64,000 nucleotides of DNA from Candidatus Chloroploca sp. Khr17 (GTDB lineage Bacteria; Chloroflexota; Chloroflexia; Chloroflexales; Chloroflexaceae): the NCBI RefSeq assembly GCF_004138165.1, contig NZ_RYFF01000021.1, forward strand, positions 28,686-92,685. The letters run 5' to 3'. This document shows, piece by piece, positions 1 through 9,092 of this stretch. The notes beneath the pieces are model-generated. The model was not told the origin of the DNA. It worked only from the letters and a program-made list of their open reading frames with translations, and did no database searches. The translations under genes and the position numbers were made by a program. The number at the start of each line of letters is the position of its first letter. Positions within the stretch are counted from its first letter, which is position 1.

Positions 1-1119
1 GCTCAGTTGATCAACGAGACCTTTGAGAGCGAGCCGATGCGGGCGGCGATGACTTGGCTTGCCGCCCAGAGTGGCCCACCACCTGATGAGATTGGGGCAG
101 GGGATTTCTTTGGCTGGCACGCGATGATGCATACCTGTGGGGCGGCCCATCCGCGCGGTGGAAGCGGTGAGTTGACCCAGGCGATGGCCCGATCCTTCAA
201 GAGCGCCGGCGGCGATCTGGTGCTTGGTGCCCCCGTGCGCCGGATTATTGTCAAGAACGGGCAGGTGCAAGGGATCGAAACAATTGATGGACAGCGTTAT
301 TCGGCTCCCATCGTTGTCTCCAATGCCCATGTTTTGACTACCATGCTCGATCTGGTTGGCCCTGAATATCTTTCGTCAACCCTCGTGCATCGCCTGCGCA
401 ATATCCGCATTGGCAATGGCTTTGGGATGACCGTTCGCTGTGCCGCCGAAGAGTTGCCCGATTATCTCGCTGCCCCGAGCGGCGGTCAACCCCACGAGAG
501 CCACCACGGGCTGCAATTGCTCTGCCCTTCGATGAATTATGTCCGTCGCGCCTATGAGGATTATTTGCGTGGTCAGCCTGCCCATGATCCGGCCGTCATT
601 GCGATGACCTTTTCGGCGATCGATCCCGATGTTGCCCCTCCTGGCAAACACACGGTCTTCCTGTGGGCGCAGTATTTTCCCTATGCCCTCAGCGATGGCC
701 GCCATTGGGACGATGTGCGCGAAGAGGCCGCCGACTCGATCCTCGAGGTGCTCTACCGGTATGCCCCCAATATGCGCGGCAAGATCATTGATCGCTTCAT
801 TCAGAGCCCGCTTGATCTTGAGCGGCGCATCGGTTTGCTCAAGGGCAATGTGATGCACGTCGAGATGAGTTTTGATCAGATGTTCTTCTTTCGTCCGCTC
901 CCTGAGCTGGCCGAATACCGCACGCCGATCAAGGGGCTCTATCTGACCGGGGCCAGTACGCATCCGGGCGGGGGCGTCTTTGGGGCGAGTGGCTCGAATA
1001 CGGCTCGTGTTGTTTTGCGCGACGCTCGCCAGCGCACCTGGGTGCCGCTCGCCGCCGGTGCCGGCGCCGGTGCGCTTGCCGCCGGGTTCTGGGCGGCCAG
1101 CCGTATGCGCCGCCCGTAG
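1..1119 (+). CDS. FAD-dependent oxidoreductase, phytoene-desaturase/PYROXD2-like (5' partial)
   Basis: The frame is already open at base 1, so the gene begins upstream and the N-terminal dinucleotide-binding motif is not visible. The 372 residues present carry the substrate-side part of a CrtI/PYROXD2-type flavoprotein and its C-terminal FAD-contact motif (THPGGGVFGASGSN, about 50 residues from the end). A hydrophobic Ala/Gly-rich segment followed by RMRRP closes the protein and may be a membrane anchor. The family desaturates or isomerises carotenoids or oxidises other lipophilic substrates; the substrate here cannot be told from half a protein. It ends before a strong hairpin and is convergent with the next gene. 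Confidence 0.8.
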   Translation, partial: AQLINETFESEPMRAAMTWLAAQSGPPPDEIGAGDFFGWHAMMHTCGAAHPRGGSGELTQAMARSFKSAGGDLVLGAPVRRIIVKNGQVQGIETIDGQRYSAPIVVSNAHVLTTMLDLVGPEYLSSTLVHRLRNIRIGNGFGMTVRCAAEELPDYLAAPSGGQPHESHHGLQLLCPSMNYVRRAYEDYLRGQPAHDPAVIAMTFSAIDPDVAPPGKHTVFLWAQYFPYALSDGRHWDDVREEAADSILEVLYRYAPNMRGKIIDRFIQSPLDLERRIGLLKGNVMHVEMSFDQMFFFRPLPELAEYRTPIKGLYLTGASTHPGGGVFGASGSNTARVVLRDARQRTWVPLAAGAGAGALAAGFWAASRMRRP

Positions 1120-1174
1120 CAGACTGCTGCGGGGGCGGTGCGGCTTGAGGCCCCAAGAATCTCGCGTCTGCATG

Positions 1175-1205
1175 CGCAAACGGCCAGCGAAGCTGGCCGT
1201 TTGCG
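1175..1205. terminator. Hairpin between convergent genes
   Basis: Perfect 14-bp stem around a GAA loop, with tip CCAGC-GAA-GCTGG. There is no T-tract on either side. It lies between two convergent genes and is probably a shared terminator or mRNA 3' end. Confidence 0.6.
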
Positions 1206-1246
1206 TAAGCATAAGTACACTGCCTGGGGCGTAGCCCCAGAATAGG

Positions 1247-1807
1247 CTACTCTTCGTGCGCTTCGTAGTAGGCCGCCAGGCCAGCCAACGCCATTTGCGC
1301 CAGGAAGGGCGTGACTTCGTTGCCAAGTGCGGTGCGGAAGGCACTGTAGTCAATGGCGACGGCTTCGCGCCACTGCTGCGCGCCAACGTAGTCTGGGAGG
1401 TACCGCCGCAACTGCGCCGCTAGATGCCGTCGTGTGTTGGGCAAGGCTATGGCGAGTACCGCTGTCCGCAGGTAAGCCGAAAAGGCCTCGCTCTCCGCTT
1501 CCTCAACGATTGGTGGTTCACCACACTGCCGCAGCATTGCCTCGACGAGTTCATCGGCGAAGTGCAGTGGCGCAAAGGTATCGCTTCGAAAGAGTTCTAA
1601 ACAAAAGCTGTTGGCTACCTCAGGGTCGGCATAGAAGGCATTGGCGACCGCACGCTGCCCTTTGAGCGCCTGCGAAGCCGCGAGAATGCGCCTTTGCTCG
1701 CCTTCATCTGGCTCTAATGCGAGCCAACTGCCTGCACATCGCGTGAGCCGGGTGGCTTCTGTACCCCCGCCCGCTCGCGTTGAGACCCGAACCGATCTTC
1801 CTCGCAT
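1247..1807 (-). CDS. Hypothetical protein, predicted all-helical
   Basis: A 186-residue protein that I do not recognise. It is rich in Ala, Leu and Glu, has no signal peptide or membrane segment, and looks like a soluble helical bundle. The ATG at 1807 is preceded by a GGGGAG ribosome-binding site about seven bases away, which supports this start. It is divergent from cysK and shares the 187-bp upstream region with it. The helical pattern loosely recalls TorD-like chaperones, but no family motif is visible, so no function is assigned. Confidence 0.6.
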   Translation of the reverse strand: MRGRSVRVSTRAGGGTEATRLTRCAGSWLALEPDEGEQRRILAASQALKGQRAVANAFYADPEVANSFCLELFRSDTFAPLHFADELVEAMLRQCGEPPIVEEAESEAFSAYLRTAVLAIALPNTRRHLAAQLRRYLPDYVGAQQWREAVAIDYSAFRTALGNEVTPFLAQMALAGLAAYYEAHEE

Positions 1808-1922
1808 GCGTTGTCTCCCCTTCGTCTCCCTATGTCTGGCGCTGTCCTCGGCTCTTTCCTCTTTCCTTCTCTAAGGCTGTAGTATACTCGATCTCGTAAT
1901 CTTTACTATTTCTATTAAGAAC

Positions 1923-1951
1923 TTGACTTTACGCCCCGTCAGGTCTACAAT
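1923..1951 (+). promoter_or_regulatory. Sigma-70-type promoter of cysK
   Basis: TTGACT (1923-1928), a 17-base spacer and TACAAT (1946-1951). This lies 43 bases before the cysK start, which has an AAGGAG ribosome-binding site. Confidence 0.75.
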
Positions 1952-1994
1952 ATGCAGGAAAGTAAAGTTTGTAGCTTGTAAGGAGTAGGAGATC

Positions 1995-2924
1995 ATGGCG
2001 CGCATTTTTGGGAACATTACTGAACTAGTGGGCAATACTCCGCTTGTGCGCATCAATCAGGTCAATGATAGCCATGCAACGCTTGTGGCCAAGTTGGAAT
2101 TTTTCAATCCCGCCAGTTCGGTCAAAGATCGCATCGGGCTTGCGATGATTGAGGCCGCCGAGCGCGCTGGCTTGATTACGCCTGGCGAGACGGTGCTGGT
2201 TGAGCCGACCAGTGGCAATACGGGGATCGGGTTGGCCTTTGTCGCTGCCGCGAGGGGCTATCGCTTGATTTTGACGATGCCCGAGACGATGAGCGTCGAG
2301 CGTCGGAAGTTGCTGCGTGGCTATGGGGCTGAACTTGTGCTTACCCCGGGGCCTGATGGCATGCGGGGGGCGATTGCTCGTGCCGAGCAGATCCTCGCCG
2401 ATCTTCCCAATGGCTATATGCCTCAGCAGTTCAAGAATCCGGCCAACCCCGAGGTGCATCGCCTCACGACCGCCGAAGAGATCTGGCGCGATACCGATGG
2501 GGCGATTGATGTGCTGGTCGGTGGGGTGGGTACCGGTGGCACGCTCACTGGCGTGGGTGAGGCGCTCAAGGCCCGCAAGCCTTCGCTGCGTGTGGTTGCC
2601 GTTGAACCCGAGTCCAGTCCGGTGCTCGCCGGTGGTAAGCCTGGCCCGCATAAGATCCAGGGTATCGGGGCCGGTTTTGTCCCCGACGTGCTCAATATCG
2701 CGATTCTTGATGAGATCCAGCCTGTCAGCAACGATGATGCCTTCGCCATGGCCCGCCGCCTGGCGCGCGAAGAGGGTCTGATGGTTGGCATCTCAAGTGG
2801 TGCCGCTGGTGTTGCCGCACTTCGTGTCGCCCATCGCCCCGAATATGCAGGCAAATTGATCGTCTTCATTGTGCCCAGCAACGGCGAACGCTACCTCAGT
2901 ACCCCCCTCTATGCCGAAGAGTAA
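1995..2924 (+). CDS. cysK: Cysteine synthase A (O-acetylserine sulfhydrylase)
   Basis: PLP enzyme that makes L-cysteine and acetate from O-acetylserine and sulfide in the cytoplasm, the last step of sulfur assimilation. It is 309 residues, the normal family length. The PLP lysine motif SSVKDR lies near residue 42, the substrate-binding loop TSGNTG near residue 72, and the phosphate-binding Gly-rich loop GGVGTGGT near 175. The C-terminal GISSGAA motif is also present. It is monocistronic, with its own promoter and a strong hairpin after it. Cysteine synthase A is preferred over B or cystathionine beta-synthase because of the length and absence of extra domains. Confidence 0.93.
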   Translation: MARIFGNITELVGNTPLVRINQVNDSHATLVAKLEFFNPASSVKDRIGLAMIEAAERAGLITPGETVLVEPTSGNTGIGLAFVAAARGYRLILTMPETMSVERRKLLRGYGAELVLTPGPDGMRGAIARAEQILADLPNGYMPQQFKNPANPEVHRLTTAEEIWRDTDGAIDVLVGGVGTGGTLTGVGEALKARKPSLRVVAVEPESSPVLAGGKPGPHKIQGIGAGFVPDVLNIAILDEIQPVSNDDAFAMARRLAREEGLMVGISSGAAGVAALRVAHRPEYAGKLIVFIVPSNGERYLSTPLYAEE

Positions 2925-2950
2925 GCATTGGCTGCTGGCCTGACTATGCA

Positions 2951-2983
2951 AAGGGGGCGCGCAGTTTGACTGCGCGCCCCCTT
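2951..2983 (+). terminator. Terminator-like hairpin after cysK
   Basis: Perfect 14-bp G/C-rich stem (AAGGGGGCGCGCAG and its complement) with a TTTGA loop, followed by CTTCG rather than a long T-run. It lies 27 bases after the cysK stop. Confidence 0.65.
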
Positions 2984-3030
2984 CGTGTTGCGTTTAGCCC
3001 CACTACTTTTCAACTAAGCTCACGCGAAGG

Positions 3031-3092
3031 CGCGAAGGGTTCGCTCACGTAGGCTAAAAACGTTGCGCCTTTGCGCCTTTGCGTCAAAACAA
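3031..3092 (-). repeat. Dispersed repeat, copy 1 (GCAAAGGCGCAAAGGCG type)
   Basis: On the minus strand this reads TTTTGACGCAAAGGCGCAA..., then GTTTTTAG and AACCCTT. The same roughly 60-base unit occurs in the opposite orientation at 62323-62383. It is non-coding here, between cysK and the metallo-hydrolase. Confidence 0.7.
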
Positions 3093-3117
3093 GCGCCTTA
3101 TTTGCAAGGTAGTGCGC

Positions 3118-4020
3118 TTAGCTCTGCGCACTACGCTGTTTTTTGAGATAACGCAGCATCCCTGCGGTACTCATCTCGCTCCAACTGCGTGCCATGGTGA
3201 TCGCCGGGCTGTCATCGGGGCAACGAATCCACTCGGCGGCCAGCGCGATCGTGTCAGGTTCACCTGCATCGAGCGCCTTCTCTGTCAGGTCAACCAGTTC
3301 TTCCAGTTTCGCGTGGGCGCGCTCTAGCTGGAAGTCAACATCATCGTGCGGCCCATGGTGGGTCACATAGATCCGCGGTAGGTTCATCTTCCGCAGCATC
3401 GCGATCGTGTTCCGCTGCGCCATCAAATCATAGGTTGGCACTGGCGTCACCGGGAAGGCGAGCCCCCAATGATCCATAATCAGACCGGCTGCATCGCCAA
3501 TAAAGAGCCCCCCGCTCTTGAGATCACGGTAGGAAAGATGATCCGGCGAATGCCCCGGGGTCGCGATCGCGGCAAGCACCACATCACGCCCGAGGTCAAG
3601 CCGCAACGCTTCAGCTGGAAGCAAGCGTTCCGCCGGGATCGGTTTAATGTCGCCGTGCAACGGCCAGGCCGCTTCACCAACTGCTCGCCGCACGCTCGGA
3701 ACCAGCTTGGAGGGGTCAACAAGATGCGGCACAGAGGTGCTGTGAATATAGACCGTCGCTCGGGGGAGTGCCGCCGCCAAATACCCGGCCCCACCGGCAT
3801 GATCCATGTGAATATGCGTACAGAGAATGTGTTCGACCTCTTCGGCTCGCACCCCAAGCTTTTCCAGCCCCGCCAGCGTATGCGGTACCGTCAATGAGGT
3901 TCCTGTTTCGATCAAGGCGATCGTTTCACCACGCACAACATAGGTTACACCGACCCCAGGTACACCTAGCAGATTGTGGTCAATCGCGGTAATATGCGAA
4001 TCAACATTGATGATTTCCAC
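3118..4020 (-). CDS. MBL-fold metallo-hydrolase
   Basis: A 300-residue metallo-beta-lactamase-fold hydrolase. The dinuclear metal motif THIHMDH is near residue 67, a further metal His lies in TPGHSPDH, the bridging Asp in GDAAG, and the last His in THHGPHDD. The closest type is the glyoxalase-II-like/YflN group, which hydrolyses thioesters or lactones; the substrate is not predictable. It is cytoplasmic, with no signal peptide. It is separated by about 40 bases from dnaE, which runs in the same direction upstream, so readthrough from dnaE is possible. Confidence 0.85.
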   Translation of the reverse strand: MEIINVDSHITAIDHNLLGVPGVGVTYVVRGETIALIETGTSLTVPHTLAGLEKLGVRAEEVEHILCTHIHMDHAGGAGYLAAALPRATVYIHSTSVPHLVDPSKLVPSVRRAVGEAAWPLHGDIKPIPAERLLPAEALRLDLGRDVVLAAIATPGHSPDHLSYRDLKSGGLFIGDAAGLIMDHWGLAFPVTPVPTYDLMAQRNTIAMLRKMNLPRIYVTHHGPHDDVDFQLERAHAKLEELVDLTEKALDAGEPDTIALAAEWIRCPDDSPAITMARSWSEMSTAGMLRYLKKQRSAQS

Positions 4021-4059
4021 GCCATACTCCTTTTTGATTGATGCGTTTGCAGTGTAACA

Positions 4060-7000
4060 CTATTCTGCGATCACGCGTTCAGTCCCGAGCACTTCCTTTA
4101 AGTTGTCAATGAGGCCAGCGGAGATCTGAATCGTGTGCTGTGATTGGAGGATGACCGTGCCGACGCCATTGGGCAGATAGAGCGTCACGCGATCAGGGCC
4201 GACGCTCTCGCGCAGCACACTGTAGATATCCTGCATACACCGGACATCGGCTTCGTCATTGCCAGTCCGCAGCAGATAGAGCCGCAAGGTGCGTCCCTGT
4301 GGTGCAGCCGGTGTTTCGTGGTACGTTCCGCCATTGCTGGCACTGCCATTCCCTTTGCCATTGCCACGACTCTCGCCGCCGTTCACCTTCACCTGTTGCT
4401 TGGCCCGAATCGTCGTGATGGGGGTGGTCGCCGGGGGACTCGGGGGCGGTGTTGGGGGCACTGGCGTTAGGGTGGCGTCGTTTGTTGTTCGTGTTGGCTC
4501 ACGCACTGACCCTGTTGCCGTTGCGCCTAGCCGGGCCTCGGGTTCGACAAGCTCACCAAACCCCTCAAGATCCATTTCGCTCGCGATCGGTGCAGGCGCC
4601 GGTTGGGCCGCTGCAATGACAGGCTCGACACTCTCGACGACAAGTTGGGTCACATCGCGGCGGTTATCAACCTTGGCGGTCAGTTTGACGGCCCCATCAT
4701 CACACAGCAGATCGCCCGCTTTCGCCAGGGTGCGCGGGAAGGCGACCAGTTCGATGGTGCCGGTCAGATCTTCCAGATTCGCCACGAGCATCGTATCGCC
4801 TTTGCGCGTCGTGATCCGGCGCACGCCATTCAAGACGCCGACAAACGTCATCGTCGAGCCGATGCTTTCTTCACTGATATCGCTCAGACTGCTGACCTCG
4901 GTCAGATCGACCCCCTCGAGCGCACGCGCAACGGGATCTTCCGACACATTCAGCCCGAGCAACTCCTTTTCCCAGAGCAACTCCTCTTTCATTTCCGCTG
5001 GGGTTGACGTTATGATCGGCATCGGCACGCGGGACACGTTCAGGTTCTGGGAGTTGCCGGTTGTCTCGCCAAACATATCAAAGAGGCTGCTCTGGCCCAC
5101 GTCGCGGGCCTTTTGGGCTTCGGCCCCTGCGCTGATCGCTTGGTCGAGAATCGCAAGTTTCTGCCGTCGCGAACCGGGCATGCTATCGAACGCACCACCC
5201 TTGATCAGACTCTCCAGGACACGCTTGTTGATCGCGTGGCGATCAACGCGCCCACAGAGATCCTCCAGTGAGACAAAGGGGCCGTTGGCTTCACGTTCGG
5301 CAATGATCACCTCGACTGGCCCATCGCCAACATTCTTGATGGCTGCGAGCCCGAACCTGATTCCGCGGTCAAATTGCACGCCTACGGGCAACGTCCCGTT
5401 GAGTGCCTCGATCTCGAACCCCTTCTGCGACGCATTGACATCGGGTTGCAGCACCGCAACGCCCAGTCGCCGTGACTCAAGTGCTCCCTTCGCGACATCC
5501 TCAATCGTCCCACCCGCGCCGGTCAAGACGGCCGCCATATATTCGACTGGATAGTTCACCTTCAGCCAACTCGTCTGATAGCTGAGCAAGCCATAGAGCG
5601 TGGCGTGAGGTCGGTTAAACGAGTAGCCCGCAAAAGGCAGGATTAGTTCCCATAACTCGTCGGCAACCTGCTGACTGATTCCCTTTTTGAGACAACCAGC
5701 CTTGAAGATAGCGCCATTCTCGGCCATTAGCGCCTTGTTCTTCTTGCTGATCGCCTTGATGACCACATACGCTTGCCCAAGCGTATAATCGGCAACACTC
5801 TGAAGCAGTTGCATAATCTGCTCTTGATAGACAATCACGCCATAGGTGTCTTCAAGGATCGGCTTGAGAATCGGATGCAGATACTTGATCTGGCTTGGAT
5901 TATTCTTATTCGCAATATAGAGCGGAATCTGCTCGAGTGGCCCGGGCCGATAGAGCGCTACCATTGCATAGAGATCCTCGACCCTGGTTGGCTTGAGTTG
6001 CATCAGATAGCGGGTCATGCCCGCAGACTCAAGCTGAAACACATTGCGTGTTTCGCCCCGCCCCAGACTTGCAAAGACATTGGGATCATCAAGGGGGATC
6101 TGATCCAGCCAGAGGCTCTGCCCGGTTGAGCGCTCGATATACTTCAACGCCTCGGCAACGATAGAGAGATTGGTCAGCCCGAGGATATCCATCTTGAGCA
6201 GACCCATTTTAGCGAGGGTTGAACCTTCAAAAGCGGCCATGACGGCCTGCTCATCCTTGGTCGTCCGCTGGAGGGGCACAAGATCCTCGAGCGGCGAGCG
6301 ACTCACCACGAGCCCACAGGCATGTGTCCCGACCGAGCGCATCCGTCCTTCGACCTTTTTGGCCCAATCAATCAGATCCTTCAGATGGGGCTGGGTCTCG
6401 TAGATCTGGCGCAACTCAGGCACGCGCTCGAGCGCCTGGGTAATGGTTGTGCCGACAGGTAGCGTCGGGATAAGCCGGGCAACCCGATCGACTTCACTCA
6501 ATTCGATGCCCAGCACCCGCCCCATATCACGCAACGCCGCCTTGGCCCCGAGCGTACCATACGTGATAATCTGGGCTACATTTTCACGCCCATATTTAGT
6601 GGCGATATAATCAAGAATTTCGCCACGACGACTATCAGCAAAATCGGTATCAATATCGGGCATTTCAAGCCGTTCACGTGAAAGGAACCGCTCAAAAAGG
6701 AGTTTATTGGCAACCGGGTCAACATCCGTGATCTCAAGGGCATAGAGTACCAGCGAAGCCCCAGCCGAGCCGCGGGGGAGACAGGGGATACCACGTGAAC
6801 GCGCATACTTCACGTAATCCCAGACGATCAGCATATAATCGGGGAACCCGGTGGCATTAATCACATCAAGCTCATCTTTGAGCCGAGCCATATAGTGATC
6901 AGGCGGAGCGCCGTGAAAGCGCTTCATCAACCCCTCTTCGCAGATGAGTTTCAGATACGACGACGCATCGTGGCCTTCGGGCAGATCAAACTGGGGCAAC

Positions 7001-7866
7001 TGCACGCGGCCAAAGTCGAGCTTGAGATTGCACATCTCGGCAATGCGCCGGGTATTCTCGAGCGGGCCGGTACCATAGCGCTTGAAGCGCTCCCACATGG
7101 CTTCACCCGACATAATGTGATAGCTCTCGTCCATGGCAAAGTCTTTGGCACAGAACTCCTGATAGGTCAGGTTCATCCCCATTGACATCACCATATGTTG
7201 CGTCTTCACATCCTCAGGGCGCACAAAATGGGTGTCACTGGTTGCGACTAGGGGAATGCCAAGTTCGTTGCCAATCCGCACCAGTTCTTCATTGATGCCC
7301 TCGAGTTCGGGAGTATTATCGTGCAGCTGAAGTTCAAGAAAATAGTTGTCGGGGCCAAGCAAATCGCGGTAATAGGCGGCCATCGCGACGGCCTGGTCGC
7401 GTTGCTGCGCTATGAGTGCCTGAATGACTTCACCAGCAATGCACGATGAAGTGACAATCAGACCTTCGTGGTGCTGCTCAAGTAATGCGCGGTCGATGCG
7501 CGGGCGCGCAAAGATCCCTTTGCCCATGCCGTCAAGATGCGAGCGTGTCGTCAAATGCACCAGGTTGCGATAGCCAACCTCGTTTTTCGCGAGCAGCAAC
7601 AGATGGTAATAGTTCTTTCCGCCCTTGACCATCTGACTCGTCCGCGAACCGGGGGCCATATAGGCCTCGACGCCGATAATCGGCTTGATGCCGGCCTTTT
7701 TCGCCGCATCATAGAACTCCATCGCCCCATACATCACCCCGTGGTCAGTTAGGGCAATGCTATCCATCCCTAGCTCAACGGCACGTGCAGCGATGGCCTT
7801 GGTTGAGGCGTATCCGTCAAGCAGGCTATATTCCGAGTGAACGTGGAGGTGTACAAAGTCTTTCAT
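4060..7866 (-). CDS. dnaE: DNA polymerase III alpha subunit
   Basis: Replicative polymerase catalytic subunit, 1268 residues. I start at the ATG at 7866 because the protein then begins MKDFVHLHVHSEYSLLDG, the canonical DnaE N-terminus; a longer in-frame start 27 codons upstream has no family support. The PHP domain occupies about residues 1-200, followed by the C-family polymerase core with catalytic motif PDIDTDFAD (near 400), the finger domain, a helix-hairpin-helix region and an OB fold (TMTFVGVLNGVRR, near 1020). A Pro/Thr/Gly-rich linker of about 90 residues then leads to an extra C-terminal domain of about 80 residues. No proofreading exonuclease is present, as in DnaE (not PolC). Confidence 0.95.
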   Translation of the reverse strand: MKDFVHLHVHSEYSLLDGYASTKAIAARAVELGMDSIALTDHGVMYGAMEFYDAAKKAGIKPIIGVEAYMAPGSRTSQMVKGGKNYYHLLLLAKNEVGYRNLVHLTTRSHLDGMGKGIFARPRIDRALLEQHHEGLIVTSSCIAGEVIQALIAQQRDQAVAMAAYYRDLLGPDNYFLELQLHDNTPELEGINEELVRIGNELGIPLVATSDTHFVRPEDVKTQHMVMSMGMNLTYQEFCAKDFAMDESYHIMSGEAMWERFKRYGTGPLENTRRIAEMCNLKLDFGRVQLPQFDLPEGHDASSYLKLICEEGLMKRFHGAPPDHYMARLKDELDVINATGFPDYMLIVWDYVKYARSRGIPCLPRGSAGASLVLYALEITDVDPVANKLLFERFLSRERLEMPDIDTDFADSRRGEILDYIATKYGRENVAQIITYGTLGAKAALRDMGRVLGIELSEVDRVARLIPTLPVGTTITQALERVPELRQIYETQPHLKDLIDWAKKVEGRMRSVGTHACGLVVSRSPLEDLVPLQRTTKDEQAVMAAFEGSTLAKMGLLKMDILGLTNLSIVAEALKYIERSTGQSLWLDQIPLDDPNVFASLGRGETRNVFQLESAGMTRYLMQLKPTRVEDLYAMVALYRPGPLEQIPLYIANKNNPSQIKYLHPILKPILEDTYGVIVYQEQIMQLLQSVADYTLGQAYVVIKAISKKNKALMAENGAIFKAGCLKKGISQQVADELWELILPFAGYSFNRPHATLYGLLSYQTSWLKVNYPVEYMAAVLTGAGGTIEDVAKGALESRRLGVAVLQPDVNASQKGFEIEALNGTLPVGVQFDRGIRFGLAAIKNVGDGPVEVIIAEREANGPFVSLEDLCGRVDRHAINKRVLESLIKGGAFDSMPGSRRQKLAILDQAISAGAEAQKARDVGQSSLFDMFGETTGNSQNLNVSRVPMPIITSTPAEMKEELLWEKELLGLNVSEDPVARALEGVDLTEVSSLSDISEESIGSTMTFVGVLNGVRRITTRKGDTMLVANLEDLTGTIELVAFPRTLAKAGDLLCDDGAVKLTAKVDNRRDVTQLVVESVEPVIAAAQPAPAPIASEMDLEGFGELVEPEARLGATATGSVREPTRTTNDATLTPVPPTPPPSPPATTPITTIRAKQQVKVNGGESRGNGKGNGSASNGGTYHETPAAPQGRTLRLYLLRTGNDEADVRCMQDIYSVLRESVGPDRVTLYLPNGVGTVILQSQHTIQISAGLIDNLKEVLGTERVIAE

Positions 7867-8016
7867 GGAAAAGTCTTTACACTTGTAAAACCAGCAAACC
7901 CCACTGCTTATGCAAAAAACGAATGTTTTCCACAGCCTTGCTGTCAATTTAGCGCACCATAACGCGCTTTTTAGACATAACGTAGAGGGGGGCGGGTCAG
8001 ACGATTGCTGGTCTCT

Positions 8017-8022
8017 ATTATA
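8017..8022 (-). promoter_or_regulatory. Candidate -10 box for dnaE
   Basis: TATAAT on the minus strand, about 150 bases before the dnaE start. No convincing -35 element is visible at the right spacing. The rest of 7867-8134 holds nothing else that I recognise. Confidence 0.35.
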
Positions 8023-8134
8023 ACACAGGGCTCTGGCTCTGTGGCTAGTGTAAAGGGTACAAAGCGGTCAGTCGCCTCGTATGAACGGTTCTTACGCGGC
8101 GACTGATCGGATCGTGCAGGCGCATCAAGACGCC

Positions 8135-8560
8135 CTAGAACGGTATTTCTTCGTCTTGCACTGGGGCTTCCACATCTTCGACTTCGGCAACCGCTTCGCT
8201 TGGCAGTCCCGGACGAGCATCAAGAAAGAGCACATTTTCAGCGCGAACAAGGGTTCGTGAGCGTGTCTGCCCACTTGCTTTGTCTGTCCACGCGTCGGTA
8301 CGCAACGCCCCGTTGACCCGCACCCGACTACCCTTGTGCAGATAACTATTGCACAATTCGGCCAATTTGCCCCAGGCCTCAACACTTGTCCAATCTGTCT
8401 CAAATTCACGCCGCCCCTCGGTATCAAGGTTGGCAAACCGTTTCGTCGCGACCCTCAAACGACAGACCGCCGCACCATTGGCCAGAAAACGTAACTCAGG
8501 ATCGGCTCCTAGCCAGCCAAGCAACTCTACGCAATTGACGGTTCCCTTCACCGGTTCCAT
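8135..8560 (-). CDS. ssb: Single-stranded DNA-binding protein paralogue
   Basis: A 141-residue OB-fold protein (about residues 1-110) with motifs WLGADPELRFLANG and SRVRVNGALRTDAW and the acidic tip DEEIPF, which in SSB proteins recruits replication and repair partners. It lacks the long disordered linker of the second SSB encoded at 20859, so it is a short, divergent paralogue. It lies upstream of dnaE in the same direction but 268 bases away, with a possible separate dnaE promoter in the gap. Identity as an SSB is clear; a specialised role is inference. Confidence 0.88.
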   Translation of the reverse strand: MEPVKGTVNCVELLGWLGADPELRFLANGAAVCRLRVATKRFANLDTEGRREFETDWTSVEAWGKLAELCNSYLHKGSRVRVNGALRTDAWTDKASGQTRSRTLVRAENVLFLDARPGLPSEAVAEVEDVEAPVQDEEIPF

Positions 8561-8717
8561 ACCTGCCCTCTTTCTTCCTTATGCGCCCGCCTCTCCTCCA
8601 CAGGGTATGCGCTGCGCTCTGCTCATACGCTCGCCATCTATACCGTCGCGCCCCCCCCAAAAGATACGGCTCTCTCGGCAAGTTCACCTCTTGCCAAACC
8701 CATTAGGCGTGCAGTAC

Positions 8718-8858
8718 ATCTCCGGGGTCGCCGTCGCCGTAAACGGCTCGGCTACTGCGTGCGAAGCCGACCTGCGCCGGCTGAGGCTGAGTCAGGCCGC
8801 GCAGGCGGCCTTCGCTCTCGCTCGCCAAGGGCTTCGCCCCGACGGCGCTCCGGTCAGG
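8718..8858 (-). repeat. Dispersed GC-rich repeat, copy 1
   Basis: About 140 bases that match the reverse complement of 63573-63707 along nearly their whole length, with scattered mismatches. Shared landmarks on the minus strand are GACCGGAGC, AAGGCCGCCTGCGCGGCCT and ACGGCGACGGCGACCCCGGA. It lies in the 532-base gap 8561-9092, which otherwise holds only weak promoter-like TATACT boxes (about 8902 and 8921) and a MITE relic. Confidence 0.75.
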
Positions 8859-8993
8859 TGATCTTTACATCAGCCCTGCAAGGTATTGTCTCTAGGGTAG
8901 GTATACTAATAAAGACTGGTATACTCTTATTGTCTTTGCGCAATGCATCCGCTCGATCCCGCGCAGGTGAGTTTCGCATCCCAGCGCCGAGCG

Positions 8994-9045
8994 CTTATGG
9001 TTTTTCAGAATTAAATCAGGTAGTGCCGACTTCAGTCGGCTTCCG
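8994..9045 (+). repeat. MITE relic (fragment of the 42021 element family)
   Basis: CTTATGGT-TTTTCAG followed by TAGTGCCGACTT resembles the terminal segment of the element at 42051-42202 and the fragment at 49393. It is degenerate and has no complete partner arm here. Confidence 0.45.
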
Positions 9046-9092
9046 GCTCAACCGACTGATTAGTCTGTAGTTTAGATACAAAAGCAGGGCAC

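Noticed and set aside
376..1386. 336-codon open frame opposite the first oxidoreductase
   Set aside because: Antisense shadow running through two real genes and a hairpin; protein composition is Arg/Pro-rich and unrecognisable.
4289..5554. 421-codon open frame on the plus strand opposite dnaE
   Set aside because: It is a shadow of dnaE caused by GC-rich codon use. It has no motifs or ribosome-binding site, and the composition (Ser/Arg/Pro) is typical of antisense frames.
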